Of a stretch of DNA of 46,828 nt, positions 16,041-24,503 are shown piece after piece. Both the position numbers and the translations under genes were made by a program. The notes under the pieces are model-generated. The model saw only the letters and a program-made list of their open reading frames with translations. It ran no database searches and had not been told where the DNA came from. Positions within the stretch are counted from its first letter, which is position 1. The number at the start of each line of letters is the position of its first letter. Source of the DNA: Streptococcus ovuberis (lineage in GTDB: Bacteria > Bacillota > Bacilli > Lactobacillales > Streptococcaceae); the NCBI RefSeq assembly GCF_012396585.1, contig NZ_JAAXPR010000018.1, positions 1 to 46,828 of the forward strand, in the 5' to 3' direction.

Positions 16041-17822
16041 TTATTCCTCCTCCATTTTTAAATAATGGTGTTTTTTGATTAAGTTAATTGTGTCAGGCGC
16101 TTGCCCTTCCGTCTCAAAGACGATAATTTCATTTCGGCCTTTTTTGAGATAGCCTTTCGGAATATAGAGGGAAAGGATCGGTCCCACCTGCCAAAATCGG
16201 CCGAGATTAACACGATTGATAAAGGCTACTCCTTTGCCAAACCCTTCCAAGTCCAAGAAGGTATCTTCCAATTCATCTAGCTCTACTTCGTATCGATAGA
16301 AGGCTGGTTGACCGCTCTGCCATTGGCCCGAAAAATCAAGCGCTTCGAGGTTGTCTAGCGGCAGACAATACTGCTCCCATTCTGTCAGAAAATGAAGATC
16401 AGCCATAACGCCTTGTCTGAGACCTTTACGTTGGGTTTCCGTCAAGAGTTTATGTCCATAGTTAACGCGGCCCATGTTTTCCATGAGGATGTCTAGCTGG
16501 CTCTCTCCGTCTGGAAGTTGGTAGAAGATGTCGTCGCCAATCTCCGACTGATATTGGGTGATCACATGCTCTTGATTCACGAAGACTTGCGCACGGTCTC
16601 GGCCGTCAATCAGCCGAAGGCGTTCTGGCTCAGACTTATCATTCTCAAGATGCGTGCGGTAGAGTAGATAGCCGGTAGATTGCCCCAGTTCTTCCATGGT
16701 TTGTGGATAAGTCGAAACCGTCGGCTTTGCCAGAGAATCTATAGCCTCAAAGAGCGAAACCTTGTCCTTGAGCGGAATAGCCTTATACTCCAAGCTAGCT
16801 TTGATGAGAGGCTCTTTTTGATCTATCTCAGGATAAAGTTCTTGGAGCATCTTTTTCAGAGCATAATATTTAGCGGTTGGATTGCCCTGCTCATCAAGTG
16901 GCGCATCATAGTCATAAGATGTTACTTGGGGAAGATCTTTCTCACCTCTAGCCGAGCAACCGTTCATAAAACCAAAATTAGTCCCACCATGAAACATGTA
17001 AAGATTGATCGAACCAAGCTCCAAGCACTCCTTGACCGACTGAGCCAGCTCTTCTGGATCCCTTCGAATAATAGGTTCCTTCCACCGGTTGAACCAGCCA
17101 TCCCAAAACTCCATACACATGAGAGGCCATTTTTTGCCATGTTCGTCTAGGAAGTCCTGAACAGAGGTAAACCGTTCTTTTGCTCTTGAACCAAAGTTAG
17201 CTGTCACAAGGACATCGTCCTCAATCATGCTCCCCGCTCGAAGAGTCGCTCGCCAAGAGCCATCCGAGGTAAAGAAGGGAACACCGACGCCACGTTCCAA
17301 CATGAGATCTCTAATCGCTCGAAGATAAGCCTTTTCCTCCCCAAACGAACCATATTCATTTTCGATTTGAAGCATGAGGATATTGCCACCGCGATCAAGT
17401 TCACGTTCGACCAACTTAGGCATGAGCACATCATAGTAATCTGCTACATGTCTTAAGAAAACTGGATCATACCGACGAATCTTAACCTCCTGAGTCAATA
17501 GCCAAGCCGGTAATCCCCCAAACTCCCATTCAGCACAAATGAACGGCGAAGGCCTAACAATCGCGTACAGGTCAAGACTTTTAGCCAAATCCAGAAAGCG
17601 TTCCAAATCTAGAATCCCTGTAAAATCAAATCGACCCTTTTGCGGTTCATGGGCATTCCACGGAACATAAGTCTCAACGGTATTAAACCCTAATGCCTTA
17701 AGGTTGTAAAGCGAGTGGTACCAGTCATCAGGGTGAACGCGGAAGTAATGAATCGCCCCAGACATAATTTTGAATGGTTTATCATCTAGATAAAAGTCAT
17801 CTTTTATCTGAAATCTTGTCAC
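16041..17822 (-). CDS. bgaC: Beta-galactosidase, GH35 (BgaC type)
   Basis: A 593-residue glycoside hydrolase of family 35. Pneumococcal BgaC, its likely ortholog, releases terminal galactose from Gal-beta-1,3-GlcNAc. Catalytic residues are visible: the acid/base Glu156 in LQIENEYGS and the nucleophile Glu238 in CMEFWDGWF. The (beta/alpha)8 barrel covers about residues 1-320, and beta-sandwich domains follow (NRVNLGRFWQVGP near the end). There is no signal peptide, membrane segment or sortase motif. First gene of the bgaC-PTS operon, divergent from a GntR regulator. A SigA promoter, a cre-like site and an AT-rich palindrome precede it. Confidence 0.93.
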   Translation of the reverse strand: MTRFQIKDDFYLDDKPFKIMSGAIHYFRVHPDDWYHSLYNLKALGFNTVETYVPWNAHEPQKGRFDFTGILDLERFLDLAKSLDLYAIVRPSPFICAEWEFGGLPAWLLTQEVKIRRYDPVFLRHVADYYDVLMPKLVERELDRGGNILMLQIENEYGSFGEEKAYLRAIRDLMLERGVGVPFFTSDGSWRATLRAGSMIEDDVLVTANFGSRAKERFTSVQDFLDEHGKKWPLMCMEFWDGWFNRWKEPIIRRDPEELAQSVKECLELGSINLYMFHGGTNFGFMNGCSARGEKDLPQVTSYDYDAPLDEQGNPTAKYYALKKMLQELYPEIDQKEPLIKASLEYKAIPLKDKVSLFEAIDSLAKPTVSTYPQTMEELGQSTGYLLYRTHLENDKSEPERLRLIDGRDRAQVFVNQEHVITQYQSEIGDDIFYQLPDGESQLDILMENMGRVNYGHKLLTETQRKGLRQGVMADLHFLTEWEQYCLPLDNLEALDFSGQWQSGQPAFYRYEVELDELEDTFLDLEGFGKGVAFINRVNLGRFWQVGPILSLYIPKGYLKKGRNEIIVFETEGQAPDTINLIKKHHYLKMEEE

Positions 17823-17858
17823 AATTACCTCCTTTCTCCTCCAACAATCCTCTTTTAA

Positions 17859-17872
17859 AGGAACCGCTTTCG
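17859..17872 (-). promoter_or_regulatory. Candidate cre (CcpA) site of bgaC
   Basis: On the minus strand CGAAAGCGGTTCCT matches 11 of 14 positions of the consensus TGWAANCGNTNWCA. It lies just downstream of the bgaC -10, a place where CcpA would repress. Confidence 0.5.
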
Positions 17873-17873
17873 T

Positions 17874-17910
17874 ATATTGATATAATATTATTTTTGAAAC
17901 CGAAAGTCAA
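17874..17910 (-). promoter_or_regulatory. SigA promoter of the bgaC operon with overlapping palindrome
   Basis: On the minus strand TTGACT (17905-17910), a 17-bp spacer and TATTAT (17882-17887). The partly palindromic ATATTGATATAATAT (17874-17888) covers the -10 and is a candidate operator for the divergent GntR protein. Confidence 0.65.
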
Positions 17911-18091
17911 TCATCGCATTTAACATTTTTAATTTTTTTGGTGCCGTTTTCAAAAAAATATCATCTCATTTTAATCAAATCAAATCTTTTTCCCAAGTTA
18001 TGAATTCGCTTTATTTAAATTTTATTTTATGTTAATATGATAAGTGAAGAATCTTAAAAACTAAATCTTATGTTAGAAAGGATAGACGCCT

Positions 18092-18799
18092 ATGAGAACC
18101 CCTAAATATCAGAAGATCAAGAATGACCTAAAACAGCAACTCCGATCAGGTAAGTTTGCAAGTGGCGATAAATTCTACACCGAAGCAGAGCTAATGGACA
18201 TCTATCAAGTCAGCTCAATTACAGTCATTCGTTCCTTAAACGACCTAGTTGCAGAAGGTTACCTCACGCGCCAACAGGGCAAGGGAACCTTTGTTTCCAG
18301 GGCACGCAAAGGGAAACGTGTCCTTTTTTCAGATGTCGAGCTCTTCCCTGTTGAACAGGACCAGGTGACCGTTTTAGCCATTGTTCGCGAGCAAGATCCT
18401 AACATTCTTAAAAAGCTAAAACTAGGGAAAAACGGTGCCTATTATCGCATTGAGAGAATCCGACAAGCCGATAATGTTCCTTATATTTACCAGAAATCTT
18501 TCATTCCTGAAGCCTATATCAACGAAGACTACCCAGAACTTTCCTATTATAATTCGATTTACAAACATTTTAAGGAGGACTTCAACATCCATATGAATGA
18601 AGAAGATTTCATCGAGACCAATGAAATCACTCTTCCGACACCAGAACATGTTGCTAAACTCCTTAACACGACAACAGATGAACCTGTCGTCCTTCAAATC
18701 CGCACCACCTTTAATGAGGCTAGCAATACTGTCTACGAATACATTGAATCGTATAAAAAATGGAATTTTTACAAATTCCAGTTAACCTCCGACCATTAA
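18092..18799 (+). CDS. GntR/HutC-family regulator (BgaR-like)
   Basis: A 235-residue transcription factor. Residues 1-72 are a GntR winged helix (YQVSSITVIRSLNDLVAEGYL as recognition region, TRQQGKGTFVS closing wing). Residues about 90-232 form a UTRA effector domain ending YEYIESYKKWNFYKFQL. It diverges from bgaC across 270 bp, the position of BgaR, the repressor of the pneumococcal bgaC operon, so control of bgaC-PTS is likely by context. An AGAAAGGATAG binding site precedes the ATG. The araC-like gene follows by 25 bp and is probably co-transcribed. Confidence 0.88.
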   Translation: MRTPKYQKIKNDLKQQLRSGKFASGDKFYTEAELMDIYQVSSITVIRSLNDLVAEGYLTRQQGKGTFVSRARKGKRVLFSDVELFPVEQDQVTVLAIVREQDPNILKKLKLGKNGAYYRIERIRQADNVPYIYQKSFIPEAYINEDYPELSYYNSIYKHFKEDFNIHMNEEDFIETNEITLPTPEHVAKLLNTTTDEPVVLQIRTTFNEASNTVYEYIESYKKWNFYKFQLTSDH

Positions 18800-18824
18800 T
18801 CAACTACTATCCAAAGGAGTTCCT

Positions 18825-19973
18825 ATGTTTACCAAAACTTCAGCGATTTCTAGAAACCATTTTTTTAGGTCCGTTCCCAAAGACGGACCTAAATCCCATA
18901 GGATCCACAACCTTTCTCTGACGCGCAAGCCAATCACTCACTATTTAGCCTATGATAAGCCTATTTATTTAACAGCTACATCTGGCATTACAATGCTGAT
19001 TGTATCCGAAAAAGTCAGTGGTCCTTTTGAAAAATTCATCCTCCACGGCACCGTCAAACTGTTCTCCAATGTTTATTTTAATGTAACCAGCATCTCGGAA
19101 TCTAGCCAGGTTCAACTCAAGCATGCACCCGACAGTCAAGCGATTGAGCAACTTTTAACAGACCCTATTCCGAAACAATCAATCGAACCAGAGGTACAGT
19201 TATCTGAAATCTATGCCCTCTATTATCAAGTGAAGAAAGCACCTTATCACTTCGGTGTTGATCGCCACAATTATTGTGAACTGACCATTGTAGAACAAGG
19301 CCAACTAGAAACAACCGTTGATGGTGTCTCGTATCACCTGGAACGCAATGACGCCATTCTTTATCAGAAGAACCAGTCACATTCCCAAACCGTTAAAGTG
19401 GATGAAACGACTACTTATATCACTATTTTATTTGATATGACCCTTGAGGACCCTAGATTTTTCGACCGAGTTTTCCATCTAGACTCTGGACAAGTTTCTC
19501 AGTTAGAAGGGCTAATACGGATCAGCGAAGAAGAGGACACACCCTATAAAAATGATCAATTGCTGGCTCGCCTTAAGCTGCTCATCCTTTCTCTGATTTC
19601 AGAAACAAGACCGACAACAGGCAGCGTCACTTCGATGAAAGAGAAGTACGACGAGGATACCATTCAGCAAATCACAGACTATATCAAGCAAAGTCCCGGT
19701 ATTCGAGTGATTGATATCAGTCATCATTTCGGCATGTCTCGTTCTAATATCCAAGCTCTTTTCCAACGATTCGTTGGCATGCAGCCAAGAGCCTATATCG
19801 AAGAACAGCGCCTCAAACAGGCCAAGATTCTCATGCGCGATTCTAGCCATTCTCTCACCGAGATTTCTCGAATGGTTGGCTACCAATCCCTACCAGCTTT
19901 CTCTCGGTCCTTTAAACACGCCTTTGGCTATCCTCCTTCGGAATATGCTAAAAAAATCTACAAGCAGATTTAA
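18825..19973 (+). CDS. AraC-family transcriptional regulator
   Basis: A 382-residue regulator. Residues about 125-220 form an AraC-type cupin sensing domain (HFGVDRHNYCELTIVEQG, then YHLERNDAILYQKNQSHSQ). The C-terminal hundred residues hold the double helix-turn-helix: GIRVIDISHHFGMSRSNIQ and the AraC signature SLTEISRMVGYQSLPAFSRS. Residues 1-120 are an extra N-terminal region without an obvious family. It follows the GntR gene by 25 bp and is closed by a strong terminator. It probably senses a sugar released by this locus; the ligand is unknown. Finding both GntR and AraC regulators beside bgaC is notable. Confidence 0.88.
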   Translation: MFTKTSAISRNHFFRSVPKDGPKSHRIHNLSLTRKPITHYLAYDKPIYLTATSGITMLIVSEKVSGPFEKFILHGTVKLFSNVYFNVTSISESSQVQLKHAPDSQAIEQLLTDPIPKQSIEPEVQLSEIYALYYQVKKAPYHFGVDRHNYCELTIVEQGQLETTVDGVSYHLERNDAILYQKNQSHSQTVKVDETTTYITILFDMTLEDPRFFDRVFHLDSGQVSQLEGLIRISEEEDTPYKNDQLLARLKLLILSLISETRPTTGSVTSMKEKYDEDTIQQITDYIKQSPGIRVIDISHHFGMSRSNIQALFQRFVGMQPRAYIEEQRLKQAKILMRDSSHSLTEISRMVGYQSLPAFSRSFKHAFGYPPSEYAKKIYKQI

Positions 19974-20004
19974 ACATTGCTTACTCAATCACTGAAACTC
20001 TTTG

Positions 20005-20050
20005 AAAAAGCTTGGAATCGGCAGTTTTGTTTATCGATTCCAAGCTTTTT
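20005..20050 (+). terminator. Terminator after the AraC gene
   Basis: A perfect 16-bp stem (AAAAAGCTTGGAATCG / CGATTCCAAGCTTTTT) with a 14-nt loop; its own arms supply the T-run on either strand. Confidence 0.9.
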
Positions 20051-20179
20051 ATGCCTTTTAGAGGTCTAATCAGTAGTCCTTCCTAGATTTTCTATGAGCC
20101 TTTTATGAAATCGTTCATTTTGAAAACAAGGCCTATAATTTTGTTAAATTATCATCTAGGTTTTTTCCAAAAAAAGGAG

Positions 20180-20206
20180 TACAATAGTGGTAACTGGTCA
20201 TTACCA
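20180..20206 (+). promoter_or_regulatory. Promoter and NagR/dre-type operator of the agaS operon
   Basis: A TACAAT -10 (20180-20185) is followed by TGGTCATTACCA (20195-20206). This TGGT-N4-ACCA palindrome resembles the dre site bound by NagR/YvoA GntR-HutC regulators. It lies over the expected transcription start, suggesting autoregulation by the GntR gene behind it. The -35 is weak. Confidence 0.6.
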
Positions 20207-20223
20207 ATTCGGAGGTGATTTAT

Positions 20224-20943
20224 ATGATTGAAATGAAACCCCTGTATCTTCAATTGAGCGACCAACTGATCAAAGAGATCAAGTCTTTAGGCAAACCTCA
20301 AAAATTTTTGTCCGAAAGAGAGATTTGTCGCCAATACGACGTCAGTCGGACCACTGTTCGTGCTGCACTAAACCATTTAGAGCATCTCGGTTATATCTCT
20401 CGCCAGCACGGCAAAGGAACCTTCACTTCGTCTGCTTGGCGTGACCACCCCAAACTAAGTATGGGCTACAGTTTTTCAGAACAAATGCAGTCCTTAGGTA
20501 AAAAGCCAACTAGTCAGATTCTAGGTTTCGGACAAGTGGTGGCTGACGACAGGCTCGCTAAAGAGCTAGAAGTCGAGCCTTATGCGCCTCTCTGGTACCT
20601 TTATCGGTCTCGTTTGGCTGATGATGAGCCTATGATGCTGGAGATGACTTATCTGCCGGTCACATACTTCCCCAATTTATCCGCTCAAGATATTGAAGAG
20701 CGCTCGCTCTATCACCTATTTGAAACCCAATACAATCAGAGCATTCAATTCGCTGATGAGATTTTTATGGCTGATCTATTGACCCAAGAACAAGCGAAGC
20801 TTCTAGGAGTCAAAGCAGGAGACGCCTGCCTCAGCCTCAGCCGGAAAGCCTATAATCAGGATAGAGCAATCATTGAGTATACTTCAAGCGTTGCTCGCCA
20901 TGATCGTTTCTTCTATCAAGTGAGGCACTATAATAACCGTTAA
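20224..20943 (+). CDS. GntR/HutC regulator, NagR/YvoA-like
   Basis: A 239-residue regulator: N-terminal GntR winged helix (CRQYDVSRTTVRAALNHLEH, then ISRQHGKGTFTS) and C-terminal UTRA domain (residues about 85-235, LWYLYRSRLADDEPMMLEMTY). The start is the ATG at 20224, spaced correctly from GGAGGTGA. The GTG at 20215 lies inside that Shine-Dalgarno sequence and is rejected. It heads the GntR-agaS-nagA-lacD operon. In this family amino-sugar phosphates release the repressor from dre sites, and a dre-like palindrome lies at its own promoter. Local control of amino-sugar catabolism is likely. Confidence 0.88.
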   Translation: MIEMKPLYLQLSDQLIKEIKSLGKPQKFLSEREICRQYDVSRTTVRAALNHLEHLGYISRQHGKGTFTSSAWRDHPKLSMGYSFSEQMQSLGKKPTSQILGFGQVVADDRLAKELEVEPYAPLWYLYRSRLADDEPMMLEMTYLPVTYFPNLSAQDIEERSLYHLFETQYNQSIQFADEIFMADLLTQEQAKLLGVKAGDACLSLSRKAYNQDRAIIEYTSSVARHDRFFYQVRHYNNR

Positions 20944-20996
20944 TTCCTTTATGGGCCAAAAAGCCTATAGCATCACTATTTCCAAGGAGGATGTTT

Positions 20997-22157
20997 ATGT
21001 TTCAATTACCGACGACCGAGTTAGAGAAACTGGGTGCCGAAATCACAACACGTGAAATCCGCCAGCAACCTGAACTCTGGTTAGAAGCCTTCGACTACTA
21101 CAAGGCTAATCTTACCCGCATCGAAGATTTCTTTGCTCAGCTCCCTAAAGGTCAATTACGCTTGATCTTCACTGGAGCTGGTACTTCTCAGTATGTCGGA
21201 GATACGATATTGCCTTATCTCAAACGTGTCGGCGACGAAGATCGCTTCGATTTCCAGTCAGTAGCTACCACAAACTTAGTTTCAAACCCACACGACTATT
21301 TCAAGGCTGATATTCCAACGATTTTGGTCTCCTTTGCCCGCTCTGGCAACTCTCCTGAAAGTCTTGCCAGTGTCCAGATGGGGCAACAAATCGTCAAAGA
21401 CTTTTACCAAGTCACTATCACTTGTGCACCAGAAGGTAAATTGGCGCAAAATGCTCAAGGCGATGCGCGCAACCTCTTATTGCTTATGCCTGAACGCTCC
21501 AACGATGCTGGTTTTGCCATGACTGGCAGTTTCACTTGTATGACCCTGACCGCTACCTTAATCTTTGATCAAGCAAGTCTAGAAGACAAAGAAAGCTACA
21601 TTCCTGCTATTGCTAAACTGGGGCAAGCTGTCATCAATAGCGAGGCTGACTTACAAACTTATGTTGACCTAGACTTTGACCGCGTAGTCTATCTTGGCTC
21701 TGGTGCTCTAGCAGGTCTTGCTCGAGAAGTTCAACTCAAAATCCTCGAATTGACAGCTGGAAAAATCGCCACTTGCTTTGATTCATCGCTTGGTTTCCGT
21801 CATGGTCCCAAATCCTTTGTTAACGACAAAACCCTAATCTTCGTTTTCGTTTCAAACGATCACTACACACGCCAATACGATCTTGATATCCTCAACGAAA
21901 TTTCTGGCGACGGAATCGCTCGTTTGACTTGTGGTATTCAGGTTTCTAATGACCTTGACTTTAGCGGCGAAAACTTTACATTCGACAAGGCTTATAGCAC
22001 TATTCCAGATGCTTACCTCGCGCTTCCATACGCCATCTTCGGTCAAACCATCTCTCTGCTCACAGCTATTAAGGTTAACAATAAGCCTGATACCCCCTCT
22101 CCGAGCGGCACCGTTAACCGCGTTGTCAAAGGGGTTACGATTCACCCACTGACTTAG
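20997..22157 (+). CDS. agaS: Galactosamine-6-phosphate deaminase/isomerase AgaS
   Basis: A 386-residue enzyme with two SIS (sugar isomerase) domains. AgaS converts galactosamine-6-phosphate into tagatose-6-phosphate and ammonia. The sugar-phosphate loop appears as GAGTSQYVGDT near residue 58 and FARSGNSPESLAS near 115. LGFRHGPKSFV is the catalytic-site stretch in the second domain. The ATG at 20997 is chosen because GGAGG (20986-20990) is then 6 bp away; an ATG at 20991 abuts the binding site. It lies between the NagR-like gene and nagA. The similar GlmS-like family is less likely, given length and context. Confidence 0.9.
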   Translation: MFQLPTTELEKLGAEITTREIRQQPELWLEAFDYYKANLTRIEDFFAQLPKGQLRLIFTGAGTSQYVGDTILPYLKRVGDEDRFDFQSVATTNLVSNPHDYFKADIPTILVSFARSGNSPESLASVQMGQQIVKDFYQVTITCAPEGKLAQNAQGDARNLLLLMPERSNDAGFAMTGSFTCMTLTATLIFDQASLEDKESYIPAIAKLGQAVINSEADLQTYVDLDFDRVVYLGSGALAGLAREVQLKILELTAGKIATCFDSSLGFRHGPKSFVNDKTLIFVFVSNDHYTRQYDLDILNEISGDGIARLTCGIQVSNDLDFSGENFTFDKAYSTIPDAYLALPYAIFGQTISLLTAIKVNNKPDTPSPSGTVNRVVKGVTIHPLT

Positions 22158-22170
22158 AAAAGAGCTCACT

Positions 22171-23331
22171 ATGACAAAATACCTTTATGCCAAACAATTT
22201 TATTTTACGGATGAAGTAAAGGGACCGGGATACCTCCCTATTCTAGAAGACGGAACCTTGGGAAGCTATCAAGACAATCAGCCTGATGGCGAGATTATCG
22301 ATTACAGTGCTTACAGCATCGCGCCTGGCCTTGTTGACACCCACATTCATGGTTTTATGGGCCATGATGTGATGGATAACTCCGCCGAAGGTCTTAGGGC
22401 CATCTCTGCTGGCCTTCCCTCCTGTGGGGTAACTTCTTACCTTCCAACAACCCTGACAGCGCCCAGAGACCAGCTCAATGCTGTCTGTGAAACGGTCGGC
22501 CAAGTGGCTGATCAAGGCCTTGAAGGCGCGAAGATTCAAGGAATATTTCTTGAAGGTCCCTTTTTCAGTGAAGTTTACAAGGGTGCGCAAAACCCCAGCT
22601 ACATGAGCGATCCCGTTACCGATTATCTAGATGACTGGCAGAAGCTCTCCAATGGGTGGGTCAAAAAAATCGCCCTAGCGCCTGAACGTGACGGTGCAAT
22701 TGACTTCATCAAGCACGCCAAATCCCAAAATATCTATAGCGCCCTGGCTCACACAGATGCCACCTATGAAGAGTGCCGTTTAGCGGTCGAAGCAGGCGCC
22801 AACATCTTTGTCCACACCTACAATGGCATGCGCGGTCTTCACCACCGTGAGCCTGGTGTGGTTGGTGCAGCCCTGACCCTAGGCCAATATGACGAGCTCA
22901 TTTGTGACGGGCACCACGTCCATCCCGTTTCTGCTAAAATCGTCATGCAGGCAACCGGTCCTGAAAAAACAGTTCTTATCACTGACTGCATGCGTGCCGG
23001 AGGCATGGGTGAGTGCGAATCAACTCTAGGAGAATTCGATGTTATCGTCAAAGACGGTACCGCCCGCCTCAAACACAACGGAAGTCTAGCTGGCTCTATC
23101 CTTGAACTGATCCAAGGTGTTCAAAATGTGGTCAACTGGGGGATTGCTACCCCTGCAGAAGCCCTTCGTATGGCCAGCCTCAATCCAGCAGCTTCTGTTG
23201 GCATCGATGACCGTTGCGGCAAGATTGATCCAGGTTATCCTGCTGATTTCATCGTCTTAGATGACCAACTTAATCTCAAGGCAACCTTCATCAATGGGGA
23301 AGTCTACTATATTAACGAAACCATCCACTAG
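22171..23331 (+). CDS. nagA: N-acetylgalactosamine/glucosamine-6-phosphate deacetylase
   Basis: A 386-residue amidohydrolase that removes acetate from GlcNAc-6-P or GalNAc-6-P. The metal-binding HxH motif is His58-x-His60 (GLVDTHIHGF). The metal-binding glutamate lies in FLEGPFF, and the histidines in ALAHTDATYEE and NIFVHTYNGM follow in order. NGSLAGSILELIQGV is the conserved C-terminal segment. It starts 13 bp after agaS and 12 bp before lacD, so the three form one operon. Pairing with AgaS rather than NagB suggests GalNAc-6-P as the physiological substrate, that is AgaA function. Confidence 0.93.
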   Translation: MTKYLYAKQFYFTDEVKGPGYLPILEDGTLGSYQDNQPDGEIIDYSAYSIAPGLVDTHIHGFMGHDVMDNSAEGLRAISAGLPSCGVTSYLPTTLTAPRDQLNAVCETVGQVADQGLEGAKIQGIFLEGPFFSEVYKGAQNPSYMSDPVTDYLDDWQKLSNGWVKKIALAPERDGAIDFIKHAKSQNIYSALAHTDATYEECRLAVEAGANIFVHTYNGMRGLHHREPGVVGAALTLGQYDELICDGHHVHPVSAKIVMQATGPEKTVLITDCMRAGGMGECESTLGEFDVIVKDGTARLKHNGSLAGSILELIQGVQNVVNWGIATPAEALRMASLNPAASVGIDDRCGKIDPGYPADFIVLDDQLNLKATFINGEVYYINETIH

Positions 23332-23343
23332 AAAGGAAGCATT

Positions 23344-24345
23344 ATGACAAGATTAACACTTACTCCCGGAAAACTTCAACACCTTAAGAACCTTTCAAAC
23401 CAAGAGGATATCATTGGTGCCCTAGCCATTGACCAACGTGGCGCCCTTCGGAAAATGATTATCGCAGGTGGTGGCTCTACTGGTGAGGAGTCTATCATCC
23501 GCTTCAAGGAATTGATTTCTCAAGAGTTGACCCCCTTCTCCACTTCGATTCTTCTAGACCCAGAGTACGGTGTTCCAGCCACCAAGTTGCGGGCAGAAAA
23601 TAGCGGGTTGATTGTCGCTTACGAAAAAACAGGTTATGATGCAACAACTGTCGGCAGAATTCCAGATCTTCTGCCAAACTGGTCAGCTAAACGTATCAAG
23701 GAATTAGGAGCAGATGCTGTTAAGGTCTTGATTTACTTTGATATTGACGAAAGCGACGAGATTAACGACATCAAAAAAGCTTGGGTCGAACGTGTTGGTT
23801 CTGAGTGTGTAGCTGAAGATATCCCTTACTTCCTTGAAATCTTAACCTACGACGCAAGCGACATTGATGTCAAGGGCGAGGAGTACGCTAAAGTTAAAGC
23901 CCACAAAGTTATTGAAGCCATGAAAGTCTTTTCAGAAGCTCGTTACAATGTTGACGTCTTAAAAGTGGAAGTCCCTATCAATATGGCCTATGTCGAAGGC
24001 TTCACGAAAGATGGTGTCGCACCACTACATACCCGCCAAGAAGCGCTTGACCTCTTCAAGGCTCAGTCCGATGCTACTCACCTGCCATTTATCTTCTTGA
24101 GCGCAGGTGTCTCAGCCAGCCTCTTCCAAGATACTCTACGTTTTGCCAAGGAAGCTGGATCAGACTTCAACGGTGTGCTCTGTGGCCGTGCAACTTGGGC
24201 AGATGCAGTCGGCGTATATGCTGCAGATGGCGACGATGCTGGGCGTACTTGGCTAGCTGAACATGGTCGTAAAAATATGGAAGACCTCAACAGTGTACTA
24301 GCTGAAACAGCTAGCCCTTGGACTGACAAAGTAAGCCTCGGCTAA
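23344..24345 (+). CDS. lacD: Tagatose-1,6-bisphosphate aldolase (class I)
   Basis: A 333-residue LacD-family aldolase cleaving tagatose-1,6-bisphosphate to DHAP and glyceraldehyde-3-phosphate. The conserved N-terminal stretch GALAIDQRGALRKM is present, and Lys207 in DVLKVEVPIN matches the Schiff-base lysine region. The ending FNGVLCGRATWADAV is typical. In most streptococci lacD lies in the lactose operon; here it closes the agaS-nagA operon, linking GalNAc catabolism to triose phosphates. No lacC kinase is present. LacD paralogs can also act in regulation (LacD.1 in group A Streptococcus), but this context favours catabolism. Confidence 0.93.
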   Translation: MTRLTLTPGKLQHLKNLSNQEDIIGALAIDQRGALRKMIIAGGGSTGEESIIRFKELISQELTPFSTSILLDPEYGVPATKLRAENSGLIVAYEKTGYDATTVGRIPDLLPNWSAKRIKELGADAVKVLIYFDIDESDEINDIKKAWVERVGSECVAEDIPYFLEILTYDASDIDVKGEEYAKVKAHKVIEAMKVFSEARYNVDVLKVEVPINMAYVEGFTKDGVAPLHTRQEALDLFKAQSDATHLPFIFLSAGVSASLFQDTLRFAKEAGSDFNGVLCGRATWADAVGVYAADGDDAGRTWLAEHGRKNMEDLNSVLAETASPWTDKVSLG

Positions 24346-24467
24346 ACCATCTCAACAAAGGATACCAAACTATAGAGCACTGCTAAGCCATTTCAGGATA
24401 ATGACCGCGCTAAGTGTCCCTTCATTTCTCCCTTGTTTCTAGTTGAACTGCGGTGCCTGTTTGAGAG

Positions 24468-24503
24468 AAAAAGCGATCAACTTAATCGTTGAGCGCTTTT
24501 TTT
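24468..24503. terminator. Bidirectional terminator between lacD and the LPXTG gene
   Basis: AAAAAGCG-ATCAAC pairs with GTTGAG-CGCTTTTT across a 6-nt loop, with T-runs on both strands. It overlaps the stop codon of the convergent LPXTG gene. Confidence 0.85.

Noticed and set aside
17896..17910. TGAAACCGAAAGTCA as a cre site at bgaC
   Set aside because: It is one base too long for the 14-bp consensus; the site at 17859-17872 fits better.
20215..20223. GTG start for the NagR-like regulator
   Set aside because: The GTG is part of the ribosome binding site GGAGGTGA; the ATG at 20224 is properly spaced.
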